From Mucilaginibacter rubeus (GTDB lineage: Bacteria > Bacteroidota > Bacteroidia > Sphingobacteriales > Sphingobacteriaceae): DNA of 64,000 nt. The position numbers and the translations under genes are program-made. The stretch lies in contig NZ_CP043450.1 in NCBI RefSeq assembly GCF_003286415.2, positions 124,001-188,000 of the forward strand. Reading direction: 5' to 3'. Below are positions 43,116 through 54,315 of this stretch, piece by piece (position 1 is the first letter of the stretch; the number at the start of each line of letters is the position of its first letter). The notes under the pieces are model-generated. The model worked only from the letters and a program-made list of their open reading frames with translations. It made no database searches and was not told the origin of the DNA.

Positions 43116-43335
43116 TACGAGGCACCTACGGAGCCTTAATCTCCCTGTTTTTTGACTATAAACACGATGATACTCCTACGGAGTTGAAAATGTCTTGTAC
43201 TGAAATGGGTTTACAGATTTTGAGATAATCCTGTTATGTATTTACAGCAAAAGCAAATGTGAACTACTGCCCCAGCGGGGCTATGTGTTTATAGCTTTTA
43301 GAAAGCATGTTTTTTGGCTCCGTAGGTGCCTCGTA
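43116..43335. repeat. Palindromic intergenic repeat, family H
   Basis: Main feature of the 501-bp gap 43028-43528. The terminal arms 43116-43135 and 43316-43335 are exact inverted copies over 20 bases (TACGAGGCACCTACGGAGCC and its complement). Inner arms CTATAAACAC (43156-43165) and GTGTTTATAG (43285-43294) are also exact. CTCCTACGGAG and CCCCAGCGGGG are further small hairpins. The remaining gap sequence (43340-43528) should hold the promoter of the amidohydrolase gene; nothing else is seen. Confidence 0.85.
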
Positions 43336-43528
43336 TTAAAGTCTAAGTAGGTGATTTTGGACTAATTTAAACCCGCAGACGACCTAATTGGACGTTGCAG
43401 CATAAGCCCTTTGGTTAATTTTTTTAATCAAAAATCTCACTAAACTGATTTAGGTAATCGATTGTAAATTGATTTGCTTTTATTTAAATTTAGAGGGTAA
43501 GCCATAACCAATTAACCCAAAGCTTTTT

Positions 43529-44521
43529 ATGAGAAAATTTACTTTGTTAACCGCCTGTGCGCTTTTTCCCGCTTTTTTGTACGCCCAGACAGTGACTGCC
43601 CCTAAAAAAAGCGCGCCCTTACCCATTATTGATGTTCACGTTCATGCCATGAAGGTATCGCCCGGCATGGCACCCTTATGCCCATGGTTTTTGAGGGGTA
43701 TGCCCGGTAGCGATCCCAATTCGGCACCGCCCTCATTTTTAACTACTGGTTGCGCCATCCCGCTGCAGCCCGCGCGTTCTGATAAGGAAATGCAGGACTC
43801 GCTCATGGCTACCATGAAACGCCTCAACATGACTATGGTGGTTTATGGCGATGCCGGTATTATCCGCAACTGGAAAAAAGTGGCCGGTGACCGTATTATT
43901 CCCGGCATCGGTGTAAGCTCGCCAAACGATATGACTGTAATGGCGTTTACCGATTCGCTTTCATCCGGTTTTTATAAAGTGATGGGAGAGGTGGCGCCGC
44001 AATACCAGGGGCTTTCGCCAAGTGATATGTCACTCGATGCGTACTTTGCCGCCGCCGAAAAAAATAATATCCCTGTAGGCATCCACATGGGTACTGGCGG
44101 CAACGGCATGGCTAACCTTACATCGCCTAAATACAGGGCTTCAAAAGGGGATCCGCTATTACTGGAAGACCTTTTGGCACGCCATCCTAAACTCAAAGTA
44201 TGGGTAATGCATGCCGGATACCCAATGGTTGATAATATGATAGCGCTGATGGGTGCTAACGCCTATGTTTATGTGGATATAGCAGGCTTAATCTGGAGTT
44301 ATTCGCAAGTTGAGGTGAATACTTACCTGAAAAGATTGGTGCAGGCAGGTTTCGGAAAACGGATCATGTATGGCACCGATATGCTGATATGGCCGAAATT
44401 GGTTGAGACATCACTGAGTGTAATAGAAAACGCCGATTATTTGTCGTATGATCAAAAACGGGACATTCTCTTCAATAATGCTGTAAGATTTTTCAGGCTC
44501 GATCCTGATAAGTATAAATAA
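43529..44521 (+). CDS. Exported amidohydrolase (amidohydrolase-2 type)
   Basis: A 330-residue TIM-barrel metal-dependent hydrolase with a signal peptide (MRKFTLLTACALFPAFLYAQ). Metal and catalytic landmarks: His37 and His39 in IIDVHVHA, His in VGIHMGTGG, His in VWVMHAGYP and the late Asp in MYGTDMLIWPKL, close to the C-terminus. The family includes decarboxylases and amidases such as ACMSD-like enzymes; the substrate here is unknown. It lies alone on the plus strand and shares a terminator with katG. Confidence 0.88.
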   Translation: MRKFTLLTACALFPAFLYAQTVTAPKKSAPLPIIDVHVHAMKVSPGMAPLCPWFLRGMPGSDPNSAPPSFLTTGCAIPLQPARSDKEMQDSLMATMKRLNMTMVVYGDAGIIRNWKKVAGDRIIPGIGVSSPNDMTVMAFTDSLSSGFYKVMGEVAPQYQGLSPSDMSLDAYFAAAEKNNIPVGIHMGTGGNGMANLTSPKYRASKGDPLLLEDLLARHPKLKVWVMHAGYPMVDNMIALMGANAYVYVDIAGLIWSYSQVEVNTYLKRLVQAGFGKRIMYGTDMLIWPKLVETSLSVIENADYLSYDQKRDILFNNAVRFFRLDPDKYK

Positions 44522-44525
44522 AACA

Positions 44526-44560
44526 GAAACGCCTCAGATCATCCGACCTGAGGCGTTTTC
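44526..44560. terminator. Bidirectional terminator between amidohydrolase and katG
   Basis: AAACGCCTCAG pairs with CTGAGGCGTTT around ATCATCCGAC, with A- and T-rich flanks on either side. It serves both convergent genes. Confidence 0.88.
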
Positions 44561-44578
44561 ATTATTGCTTTTATAAGA

Positions 44579-47126
<2,548 letters not shown>

Positions 47127-47140
47127 TAGTTTTGCAATAA

Positions 47141-47412
47141 CCTTAATCTTATTCAGTGTTGAAAAAAATATCCCATCCTGCAACGATAACCCGATCAAAG
47201 TCGTCTTATTGAAAATATAGAGATGTTAACAGCTATGTCTGTTAATTGGTTTAGTGATGTTTTTGCTGAAAGATTTAATTAAGAATATACCGGACAAACA
47301 TGTGTTGCCCGTAACGATATTCCCGATAGTTCTTTAATGGGTATTTTCATTGTAAAATACAGTTTTAGTTAAAAAGCAATGTGTTAGCCAGGGATAGCAC
47401 ATTGTTTGTTTT
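47141..47412 (+). ncRNA. Possible small RNA in the katG/DUF4198 gap
   Basis: A TAGTTTTG box (47127-47134) matches the Bacteroidota -7 consensus TAnnTTTG. A perfect stem-loop TTAACAG-ctatgt-CTGTTAA lies at 47226-47245. A terminator-like hairpin CAATGTG...CACATTG (47377-47404) is followed by TTTGTTTTC. No protein of family type is encoded; the longest frames are about 20 codons (one from an ATG at 47223). No -33 element is evident at the right distance. The transcript is hypothetical. Confidence 0.3.
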
Positions 47413-47537
47413 CTTCTTCGGATGGTTGTATTTCCGATTTTATTCCTTCCAAACAAGTTATCAATACCAATCTTTTTTAGTGTGTAGTACTTCAACGGTA
47501 TGGCTTGACGCCCGTTTATAATTGCTAATTTGGCGCC

Positions 47538-48287
47538 ATGAAACTATCTGTATTCAGGGTTATTCTGCTTTTTATATTTATGCCTTTTGCCGGTAACGCG
47601 AGCGCTTATTGGATGGAGATTAAAGGTTCAGGTAAATTGAACGAAACCGCATATATCCAGGTTTGCTACGGCAATATTGATGAGTTTAGTATCCGGCACC
47701 GTGACACAGGAATTGAGCTTGACCGCGCCGGCGATTTTGAGATATCGCTTCAGGATGAAAACGGCAACAAAACAGCACTACCTATGCTTAAAAAAGCCGA
47801 TTGCTGGGAGGCGGCGTTTACGCCCTCACATAACGGCGTTTACCGTATCCTGGGCATAAACGATACCCATGAGGTTGTTGACCGCTCCAAAACCGGGGGT
47901 AAAAATATCAGGCCTATTGATTATTTGTGCTCCGCCTATGTAGTGGGTAACGGAAATATGAATTCAACCCCGGCCCAGCAATTGGATATCATTGTTGGAA
48001 CCGGCAAAAAGGGATTGATATCGGTTAAAGCGTTTAAAGATGGCCGTATTGCCGAACCAAAAACATCGCTAAGGGTTTTTAATCCGGAAAACTGGGAAAA
48101 GGAGCTAATTACCAATGAAGAAGGGGAAGCCTTTTTTAAACCGACCATGCCTGGTTTATATATTATCAGGGAAGATTGGGAAGATCCATCTCCCGGAAAC
48201 TACAAAGGCGTAGCTTATAAAGCGGTACGCCATCGCTGTAATTACTGCCTGCAGGTTGAGGCATCAGCAATTACAGTTAAACAATAA
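47538..48287 (+). CDS. Secreted DUF4198-like protein
   Basis: A 249-residue exported protein (signal peptide about 1-23, ending ASA) that starts its mature part with YWMEIKGSGKLNETAYIQVCYG. Overall it resembles DUF4198-type periplasmic proteins, which often sit with nickel/cobalt or iron uptake genes, in having an N-terminal sandwich and a second domain with the TNEEGEAFFKPTMPGLYIIREDW motif. It ends with HRCNYCLQVEA, a Cys-x-x-Cys pair that could bind metal. No transporter gene is adjacent, so the link to metals is tentative. Confidence 0.65.
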   Translation: MKLSVFRVILLFIFMPFAGNASAYWMEIKGSGKLNETAYIQVCYGNIDEFSIRHRDTGIELDRAGDFEISLQDENGNKTALPMLKKADCWEAAFTPSHNGVYRILGINDTHEVVDRSKTGGKNIRPIDYLCSAYVVGNGNMNSTPAQQLDIIVGTGKKGLISVKAFKDGRIAEPKTSLRVFNPENWEKELITNEEGEAFFKPTMPGLYIIREDWEDPSPGNYKGVAYKAVRHRCNYCLQVEASAITVKQ

Positions 48288-48302
48288 GCGATTATATAAA
48301 AA

Positions 48303-48345
48303 GAAAACCATTGAGGCCGGAATTTCTTCCGGCCTCAATGGTTTT
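48303..48345. terminator. Bidirectional terminator
   Basis: A perfect 17-bp stem, AAAACCATTGAGGCCGG with CCGGCCTCAATGGTTTT, around an 8-base loop. It separates the convergent DUF4198-like and SDR genes. Confidence 0.92.
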
Positions 48346-48364
48346 ACAAGATTGCCTCTCTGGT

Positions 48365-49108
48365 TTACTTTAAGCCGTAAGTGAGGTAACCGCCGTCAAC
48401 TACGATCTCAGTTCCGGTAATAAAACTTGCTGCATCCGATGCGAGGAACAATACGGTGCTGGCAACCTCTTCAGCATCACCTATACGTTGCAGGGCTGTG
48501 GCGGCTGCCAAATGTGGTTTAGCTTCGGCAGGTATAGCATATTCTAATCCGGGTGTTTGGATTGGCCCGGGGCTAAGAATGTTTACACGGATTTTTCTGG
48601 CTGCTAATTCATTTGCCGCGATCTGGGCAATTTTATTGACAGCGCCTTTGGTGGCAGAATATACACTGGTGCCTACGTTTGAAGCTGTCGCAACGGTAGA
48701 GGATGTGAATATTACCGCCGAGCCATCTGCCAAATACGGAATCAACTTTTGAAGCGTAAAGAAATAACCTTTAACATTGGTATTAAATTGCGCGTCAAAA
48801 TCAGCCTCGGTGGCTTGTTCAATCGGTGTGAATATGGCTATACCGGCGTTAAGGAAAAGCACGTCCAGTTTGTTACCGCTTTCTGCTACAGCTTTCTCTA
48901 AAATTGCTATCCCTTCCAGGTTTGATGTGTCGGAAACTATGGTTTTTAGTTTTGGGCTGTTGATGGCTTCGGCAGCTTTTTGCAGGTTGGCGGCACTTCT
49001 GCTGGTGATCCATACGTTTGCGCCGGCCTTAATAAATGCCTGTGCGCTTGCCAGGCCAATTCCGGTACTGCCACCGGTTATAACTACGTTTTTGTCTTTG
49101 AAGTTCAT
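48365..49108 (-). CDS. SDR-family oxidoreductase
   Basis: A 247-residue NAD(P)-dependent classical short-chain dehydrogenase. Cofactor motif TGGSTGIG (residues 11-18), NAG in FLNAGIAIF, the catalytic Ser within TSSTVATAS and Tyr-x-x-x-Lys in VYSATKGAV, followed by the LSPGPIQTPG region and the C-terminal TGTEIVVDGGYLTYG. The substrate is unknown. It is divergent from an HxlR-type regulator, the classic arrangement in which HxlR senses an electrophile or other reactive compound and controls the enzyme gene. The operator candidates lie directly between the two. Confidence 0.93.
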   Translation of the reverse strand: MNFKDKNVVITGGSTGIGLASAQAFIKAGANVWITSRSAANLQKAAEAINSPKLKTIVSDTSNLEGIAILEKAVAESGNKLDVLFLNAGIAIFTPIEQATEADFDAQFNTNVKGYFFTLQKLIPYLADGSAVIFTSSTVATASNVGTSVYSATKGAVNKIAQIAANELAARKIRVNILSPGPIQTPGLEYAIPAEAKPHLAAATALQRIGDAEEVASTVLFLASDAASFITGTEIVVDGGYLTYGLK

Positions 49109-49155
49109 TTTTAATTTGTTTATGATGCAAACTTAGGGTAGATTGATTTATTTTC

Positions 49156-49203
49156 GTTACTTTGTAACTAAAAGTAACAGTAACTTTTGAGTAACCAGGT
49201 AAC
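49156..49203. promoter_or_regulatory. Cluster of GTAAC units, candidate HxlR operator
   Basis: Within 48 bp there are five GTAAC in one direction (starting 49164, 49174, 49180, 49191, 49199) and one inverted GTTAC (49156), the first pair forming the palindrome GTTAC-ttt-GTAAC. The cluster fills the interval just upstream of the hxlR-type ATG at 49206 and faces the SDR promoter. Recognition by this HxlR protein is inferred. Confidence 0.6.
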
Positions 49204-49205
49204 TT

Positions 49206-49562
49206 ATGACAGACATCAACGCATGTATTGCAGGGCACAAAAAGGAGATTATGGCCATCCATGACGCGATGGACGTATTGAGCGGGAAATGGAAAATCTC
49301 CATTATATCATCAATTTGCTATTATAACCAGAGGAGGTTTTCTGATATTTTGAATGATGTGGATGGCATATCAAACAAAATGCTCAGCAAAGAACTGAAG
49401 GAGCTGGAACAGAATAAGCTGATCAAGCGTACTGTTTTGGATTCTCAGCCTGTCACCGTTCAGTATAATTTAACCGAATATGGTTGGACGTTACAAGGTA
49501 TTATTCATGACCTTGCCGATTGGGGAAAGAAGCATCGAGAAGTAATTATTGCCGACAGATAA
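49206..49562 (+). CDS. HxlR-family winged-helix regulator
   Basis: A 118-residue DNA-binding protein with the HxlR pattern: N-terminal Cys7, MDVLSGKWKISIISSICYYNQRRFSDILNDVDGISNKMLSKELKELEQNKLIKR as the helix-turn-helix and wing, and the C-terminal dimerisation helix. A single N-terminal cysteine is what redox- or electrophile-sensing HxlR/HypR members use. It is divergent from the SDR gene across a GTAAC cluster and most likely controls both genes. Confidence 0.93.
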   Translation: MTDINACIAGHKKEIMAIHDAMDVLSGKWKISIISSICYYNQRRFSDILNDVDGISNKMLSKELKELEQNKLIKRTVLDSQPVTVQYNLTEYGWTLQGIIHDLADWGKKHREVIIADR

Positions 49563-49602
49563 AAAACAAAGGCCTGAAGTTTAATCTTCCGGCCTTTGTT
49601 TT
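49563..49602. terminator. Bidirectional terminator
   Basis: AAAACAAAGGCC-t-GAAG pairs with CTTC-c-GGCCTTTGTTTT around TTTAAT. It separates the convergent hxlR-type and siderophore-receptor genes. Confidence 0.85.
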
Positions 49603-49620
49603 GCTTAAGGTGTTCTGTTA

Positions 49621-52008
49621 TTAAAATTTAAGGCTCATACTGCCTATAAACCGGGCAGGTGCCTGTGGCGTTAACCTCACCGACCATGCTTTTTCACTGG
49701 TCAGGTTATCAACCTTAAAGCTGATGCGGTATTTTGGCTGATCATAAAACAGCGTTGCATCAAGCAGGGTATAAGAAGGGATAATGATTTTGGTAAGGGT
49801 GGTATTGGTTTGGTACGAAGCATTACCGTAGTTACCTCCAAAACCTGCACCTAAGCCCCTCAGGTTGCCTGTAGGGATGCGATAGCTAACCCAAAAGTTC
49901 ACGGTATGCGGCGAACCCGATAAGCCCGGGCGCAGGCCCTGAGTTGTTGAGTCGCCTTTGGTTACCTTGCTGTCATTATACGCATAACCTGCCACGATGT
50001 TAAGGCCGGCGAATGGGTTGGCTGTAAGGTCAACCTCAACGCCACGGCTGCGTTGGTTACCATCCTGTACCGAATAGTTTACTGGGTCTGCCGGATCAGG
50101 CCTGATGATATCTTTCACTTCAATATCGTAGTAACTGATGGTACCGGTTAATCTGTGGTCAAGCACATCGCCTTTTACACCAAACTCAAGCTGGTTAGCG
50201 TGTTCAGGTTTAAAGGCACTGCCATCTTTAAACACGCCGCTTTTGTTAAAAAAGCCGTTCATGTAGTTACCAAATAAGGATAGCTTATCTTTAAACAGTT
50301 CATAAACTACTCCTAATTTAGGCGAGAAAGCAGTTTGTCCGTAAGGACCAGTTTGAACGCCATTGGCGCCAAGACCACCGGCTGTTACGCCTGTAGCGAT
50401 ATTGTAAACACCACCATACTGATAACGATCGGCACGTAAGCTGGCCATCACCAATAATTGATCGGTAACGTTAAATACGTCCGATATGTAGGCGGCGTAA
50501 GTATTGTCGCCATTGTTTTCTTTTCTTAATGTTCCTTTGCTGGTCAGCGAGTCGATTTTGAAACGGCTAACACGGTAGCTTGACGGAACGTTGATAAAAT
50601 CAATTGCCGGCAGGTTAACCGTTACCCTGTCAAAGCTGTTGGAGTTGTTGTAATAATCCAATCCGGCCACTACGCGGTTGCGGTGGTTGCCGATCTTGAA
50701 ATCACCAATAAAATTTTGTTGCAGGTCCGTAGCTATGAACGATGTATTACCTGCAATAACCTGCGGACTCATGGTAGTTGCCGATTTACCGTTAAGCGCG
50801 GTAATGTAACCGTTTATGGTTGAACGTGCACGTGAAATAATGGTTTGTGAGGTCCATTTTTCGGAAATCTTATAGTTAAGCTGAGCAAAAATGTTGATCA
50901 TCTGGGTTGAATAAGCCAGATCATTGCTCAGGAAGGTTTTATTGTATGGGAAATCAATATCTGCAATTGATTTTGGTGCTACAGGGGTTTTGTTGCCAAC
51001 ATAAGGGTTAAAACGTACTACTGATGTTGCTTTAGCCTGACCAAATTCAATATCGAGCAATAAGGAAAGCCTGTCGGTTATTTGGTATGAAAAGCTTGGT
51101 GCAAGGCTTATAGTATTGGTAAAACCAAGATCCTGGAAACTTTTTTGAAAGGAAGTAGCACCGTTTAAACGGAATAACGCTGTTTTATCGGCATTAACCG
51201 GGGTATTTACATCCCATGCAATACGGTTAAAATTCCAGCTGCCGCCGTAGTAGGCTACTTCGCCGCCAAAGCCGTTGTAGGGTTTTTTAGTAACACGGTT
51301 GTATAAGCCGCCGTAGCTGCTGGAGATACTGGTACCAAATAATGTAGCAGATGGCCCCTTGATGGCCTCAATACGTTCCAGGTTTACCGGATCGATAAAA
51401 GAAAATGCCGCGCCTGCAACACCGTTACGAGCGTTAGGCTCGGTTTCAAATCCGCGCGAACGGAAAGTAACCCTGCCCTGATTGGCTATCATCGGGATAC
51501 CTGCACCCGGTACGTTTTTAGAGATACTACCCAGATCAACCGCAACCTGCTCCTGGATCAGCTCTTTAGAAACTGAGTTGTAAACCTGCGGGTTTTCCAG
51601 ATTTTTTAAAGGAAGACGGGCGATATAAACACTCTCTTTTTTTGAAAACTTGTTGGTGTTGGTAGTTATGGTTACCTCCTGCAGGGCCTGAACGTTCTCT
51701 TTCGGAAGTTGATAATTAACCGTAACGGTTTGCCCTGCGGTAACTTTTACCGGGATATCTTTTTCGGCTGCGCCCAGCACCTGTACCTTGATGGTATAAT
51801 TACCTTCGGCAATGTTGTTAAAGGAGTAATTACCATTTTCGTCGGTAAGGGTGGTTTTGGCGAGTTCGGTGATGGAAACTGAGCCCGATGCCAGTGGCCG
51901 GCCATCTACCAGGGTTACTTTACCTGTGATATTGCCCGTTGTTTGGGCCTTTAAAGCAAGTGGTGTTATAAATAGAAATGCGAGGATGATGGAGAATAAG
52001 GGTTTCAT
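49621..52008 (-). CDS. TonB-dependent siderophore receptor
   Basis: A 795-residue outer-membrane receptor for ferric siderophores. Signal peptide (about 1-22, ending LKAQ), carboxypeptidase-regulatory-like domain (about 25-110), plug (about 120-250) with QVAVDLGSISKNVPGAGIP, FRSRGFETEPNARNGV and RIEAIKGPSATLFG, then a barrel ending in SMSLKF. The RGFE and ERIEAIKGPSA signatures are those of the siderophore receptor subfamily. The ATG at 52008 is chosen; a TTG one codon earlier is unlikely. A 23-bp AT-rich palindrome 50 bp upstream is a good candidate operator for an iron regulator. No siderophore biosynthesis or ferric reductase gene is adjacent. Confidence 0.93.
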   Translation of the reverse strand: MKPLFSIILAFLFITPLALKAQTTGNITGKVTLVDGRPLASGSVSITELAKTTLTDENGNYSFNNIAEGNYTIKVQVLGAAEKDIPVKVTAGQTVTVNYQLPKENVQALQEVTITTNTNKFSKKESVYIARLPLKNLENPQVYNSVSKELIQEQVAVDLGSISKNVPGAGIPMIANQGRVTFRSRGFETEPNARNGVAGAAFSFIDPVNLERIEAIKGPSATLFGTSISSSYGGLYNRVTKKPYNGFGGEVAYYGGSWNFNRIAWDVNTPVNADKTALFRLNGATSFQKSFQDLGFTNTISLAPSFSYQITDRLSLLLDIEFGQAKATSVVRFNPYVGNKTPVAPKSIADIDFPYNKTFLSNDLAYSTQMINIFAQLNYKISEKWTSQTIISRARSTINGYITALNGKSATTMSPQVIAGNTSFIATDLQQNFIGDFKIGNHRNRVVAGLDYYNNSNSFDRVTVNLPAIDFINVPSSYRVSRFKIDSLTSKGTLRKENNGDNTYAAYISDVFNVTDQLLVMASLRADRYQYGGVYNIATGVTAGGLGANGVQTGPYGQTAFSPKLGVVYELFKDKLSLFGNYMNGFFNKSGVFKDGSAFKPEHANQLEFGVKGDVLDHRLTGTISYYDIEVKDIIRPDPADPVNYSVQDGNQRSRGVEVDLTANPFAGLNIVAGYAYNDSKVTKGDSTTQGLRPGLSGSPHTVNFWVSYRIPTGNLRGLGAGFGGNYGNASYQTNTTLTKIIIPSYTLLDATLFYDQPKYRISFKVDNLTSEKAWSVRLTPQAPARFIGSMSLKF

Positions 52009-52058
52009 CAATAGTCAATATGAGTTAGTGTAACTTAAACGCCGGCAAATATAGTCGC

Positions 52059-52081
52059 TTATTTATATTAAGTCTAAATAA
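52059..52081. promoter_or_regulatory. Candidate Fur-type iron box
   Basis: TTATTTATATTAAG-TCTAAATAA is a 23-bp inverted repeat (TTATTTA...TAAATAA with partly matching centre). Its size, AT-richness and place about 50 bp upstream of a siderophore receptor start fit a Fur-family operator. The exact Fur consensus for this genus is not known to me. Confidence 0.55.
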
Positions 52082-52236
52082 AATGAAATTTGATAGGATG
52101 TGTTGCTTTTGTCGGCCTTATAGAAATAATTGTTTGTAAAATGTTGCTAAAACGTTTTTTAATTTGTCAGTTACAGCACTTAACTTTAAGGCCAATCAAA
52201 TCAATCAATAAACCTGTAATCTTAAATCAAAATTTA

Positions 52237-54192
52237 ATGAACCTGAAAAAGTGTTTACCTGTAATAATCGGGGGCTTGTTGCTTAACACTGGTGTATTTG
52301 CCAAAGTAGTAATGCCGGGAGTTTTTAGCGATAACATGGTTTTACAGCAAAAAACAATGGCCCGCGTATGGGGTAAGGCCGATGCCGGTAAAACCGTAAC
52401 TGTTACCTCATCCTGGAATAATAAAACCTACACAGCGGTAGCCGATGCCGATGGTAACTGGAAGCTGAAGATTAAAACACCATCATACGGTGGGCCGTAT
52501 AAGGTTACCATTGCCGATGGCAGAGATCCCGTTGTTTTAAATAATGTATTGATAGGCGAAGTGTGGATCTGCTCAGGCCAGTCGAACATGGAAATGCCTG
52601 TAGCCGGTTGGGGCCAGGTGAATAATTACAAGGAAGAGATCGCCAATGCCAATTATCCCCAAATACGCTTATTGCAGGTATCGCAAGCTAACAGCCTGAT
52701 ACCGCAAACCGAAGCTAAAATAGCTAACAACGGCTGGATGGTATGTTCGCCTCAAACTATTGGCGAGTTTTCATCGGTAGCTTACTTTTTTGCGCGGGAA
52801 ATCAACAAGCAGGCAAATATTCCGATTGGCGTGGTCAGCACCAATTGGGGTGGTACCATGATTGAAGCATGGAGCGATGAAAATACATTAACCGGTAATC
52901 CCGTATTTAGTCAGCAAATCAAACAACAGCAGGAAACAGCCAAAACCGAAAGTCAGCAAACTTTTGCACAAAAACTGGACGCCTGGAACCAACAGGCTAC
53001 GGCGGCAGATTGGGGCTATACCAATAACAACGCTTTTAACCCTGATACAACAGGATGGAGAACCATGGCATTGCCCCAGTTTTTTGAAAAAAGCGTATTG
53101 GGCGATTTTGACGGCGTAGTTTGGTTCCGGAAAAAGATCACTATCCCGGCAACTTGGGCCGGACAAGATGTTAAAGTTAACCTTGGTAAGATTGATGATA
53201 ACGACATAACCTGGATCAACGGTGAAAAAATAGGCGCTACAGAAGGTTACTTACAATCTCGCAATTACACTATTCCCGGTTCAAAAGTAAAAGCCGGTGA
53301 AACAGTGATTACCGTGCGCGTTTTTGACAGTGGCGGCGGTGGTGGCCTTTATGGTGTTGACGATATGCAATTGATCTCGGCTTCGGGAGAAAAAATTAGT
53401 TTGGCCGGCAATTGGGATTATAAAGTAGGTTTTAATATGAAAAGCCTGCCGCCTGTACCGGTTGCAAATAACCCTAACAGGCTTGCAGTATTATACAATG
53501 CCATGATCAATCCGCTTACACCGATGGCAATCCGCGGTGCTATCTGGTACCAGGGCGAGGCCAATACCGGCCGGCCAGCCCAATATAAAGATCTGTTTGA
53601 AGGGATGATAAAAGGCTGGCGCAGCATCTGGAACGAAGGTGATTTTCCTTTTTACTTTGTACAGCTGGCCAACTGGCAGAAACGTGATACCGAACCTGTC
53701 CGTTCGGGGTGGGCCGAGTTAAGAGAGGCGCAGACCCAAACGCTTGAATTACCAAATACAGGCATGGCCGTAGCGGTAGACCTTGGCGAAGCCGATAATA
53801 TCCACCCTAAAAATAAACAGGAAGTAGGCCGGAGACTGGCACTGGTGGCCCTGGATAAAACCTATCACAAATCGCAGCCTTATTCAGGACCGATGTATAA
53901 ATCGCAAAAAATTGACGGCGATAAAATTGAGTTAAGCTTCAACTTTACTGATGGAGGCTTAAAAGCCCAGGGCGGCGACAGCATGCAGGGATTTGCCATA
54001 GCAGGTGAGGATATGAAATTTCATTGGGCTACAGCAGTAATAAAAGGCAACAAGGTTATTGTGAGCAGTCCCGATGTTAAAAGCCCGGTAGCGGTACGCT
54101 ATGCCTGGGCCAACAACCCGGTGAGTACTTTATACAACGGGGTAGGATTGCCTGCTTCGCCTTTCCGTACAGATAATTGGGAGGGGAAGTAA
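52237..54192 (+). CDS. Sialate O-acetylesterase-type SGNH hydrolase
   Basis: Removes O-acetyl groups from sugars, classically 9-O-acetyl sialic acid; related enzymes act on other acetylated glycans. The 651-residue protein has a signal peptide (about 1-22), the SGNH serine Ser116 in WICSGQSNMEMP, an inserted beta-galactosidase-like domain (about 240-400, with DGVVWFRKKITIP), WYQGEANTGRP (block with the oxyanion Asn region) and the catalytic Asp/His in DLGEADNIHPKNK. The frame is open upstream to 52090, but the ATG at 52237 gives the signal peptide. No sialic-acid catabolic genes are nearby, so the true substrate may be an acetylated plant glycan. Confidence 0.92.
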   Translation: MNLKKCLPVIIGGLLLNTGVFAKVVMPGVFSDNMVLQQKTMARVWGKADAGKTVTVTSSWNNKTYTAVADADGNWKLKIKTPSYGGPYKVTIADGRDPVVLNNVLIGEVWICSGQSNMEMPVAGWGQVNNYKEEIANANYPQIRLLQVSQANSLIPQTEAKIANNGWMVCSPQTIGEFSSVAYFFAREINKQANIPIGVVSTNWGGTMIEAWSDENTLTGNPVFSQQIKQQQETAKTESQQTFAQKLDAWNQQATAADWGYTNNNAFNPDTTGWRTMALPQFFEKSVLGDFDGVVWFRKKITIPATWAGQDVKVNLGKIDDNDITWINGEKIGATEGYLQSRNYTIPGSKVKAGETVITVRVFDSGGGGGLYGVDDMQLISASGEKISLAGNWDYKVGFNMKSLPPVPVANNPNRLAVLYNAMINPLTPMAIRGAIWYQGEANTGRPAQYKDLFEGMIKGWRSIWNEGDFPFYFVQLANWQKRDTEPVRSGWAELREAQTQTLELPNTGMAVAVDLGEADNIHPKNKQEVGRRLALVALDKTYHKSQPYSGPMYKSQKIDGDKIELSFNFTDGGLKAQGGDSMQGFAIAGEDMKFHWATAVIKGNKVIVSSPDVKSPVAVRYAWANNPVSTLYNGVGLPASPFRTDNWEGK

Positions 54193-54212
54193 AAAGCATA
54201 GTATTTAAACGA

Positions 54213-54296
54213 CCGTCATTGCGAGGTACGAAGCAATCCTAAACTATACAGGGCGGAGCTGCTTATAGGGGATTGCTTCGTACCTCGCAATGACGG
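54213..54296. repeat. Palindromic intergenic repeat, family C (copy 2)
   Basis: An 84-bp copy of the element at 16741-16824, with arms CCGTCATTGCGAGGTACGAA and complement. It lies between the esterase stop and the convergent NTF2-like gene and may serve as a terminator. Confidence 0.88.
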
Positions 54297-54315
54297 TTGT
54301 TATCATATAATGGAG

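Noticed and set aside
6950..43340. Repeats considered as CRISPR arrays
   Set aside because: The repeats are inverted, not direct, have no regular spacers and no cas genes are nearby.
47223..47282. 19-codon open frame MLTAMSVNWFSDVFAERFN in the katG gap
   Set aside because: No family support and the frame overlaps a perfect stem-loop; treated as part of a possible RNA rather than a gene.
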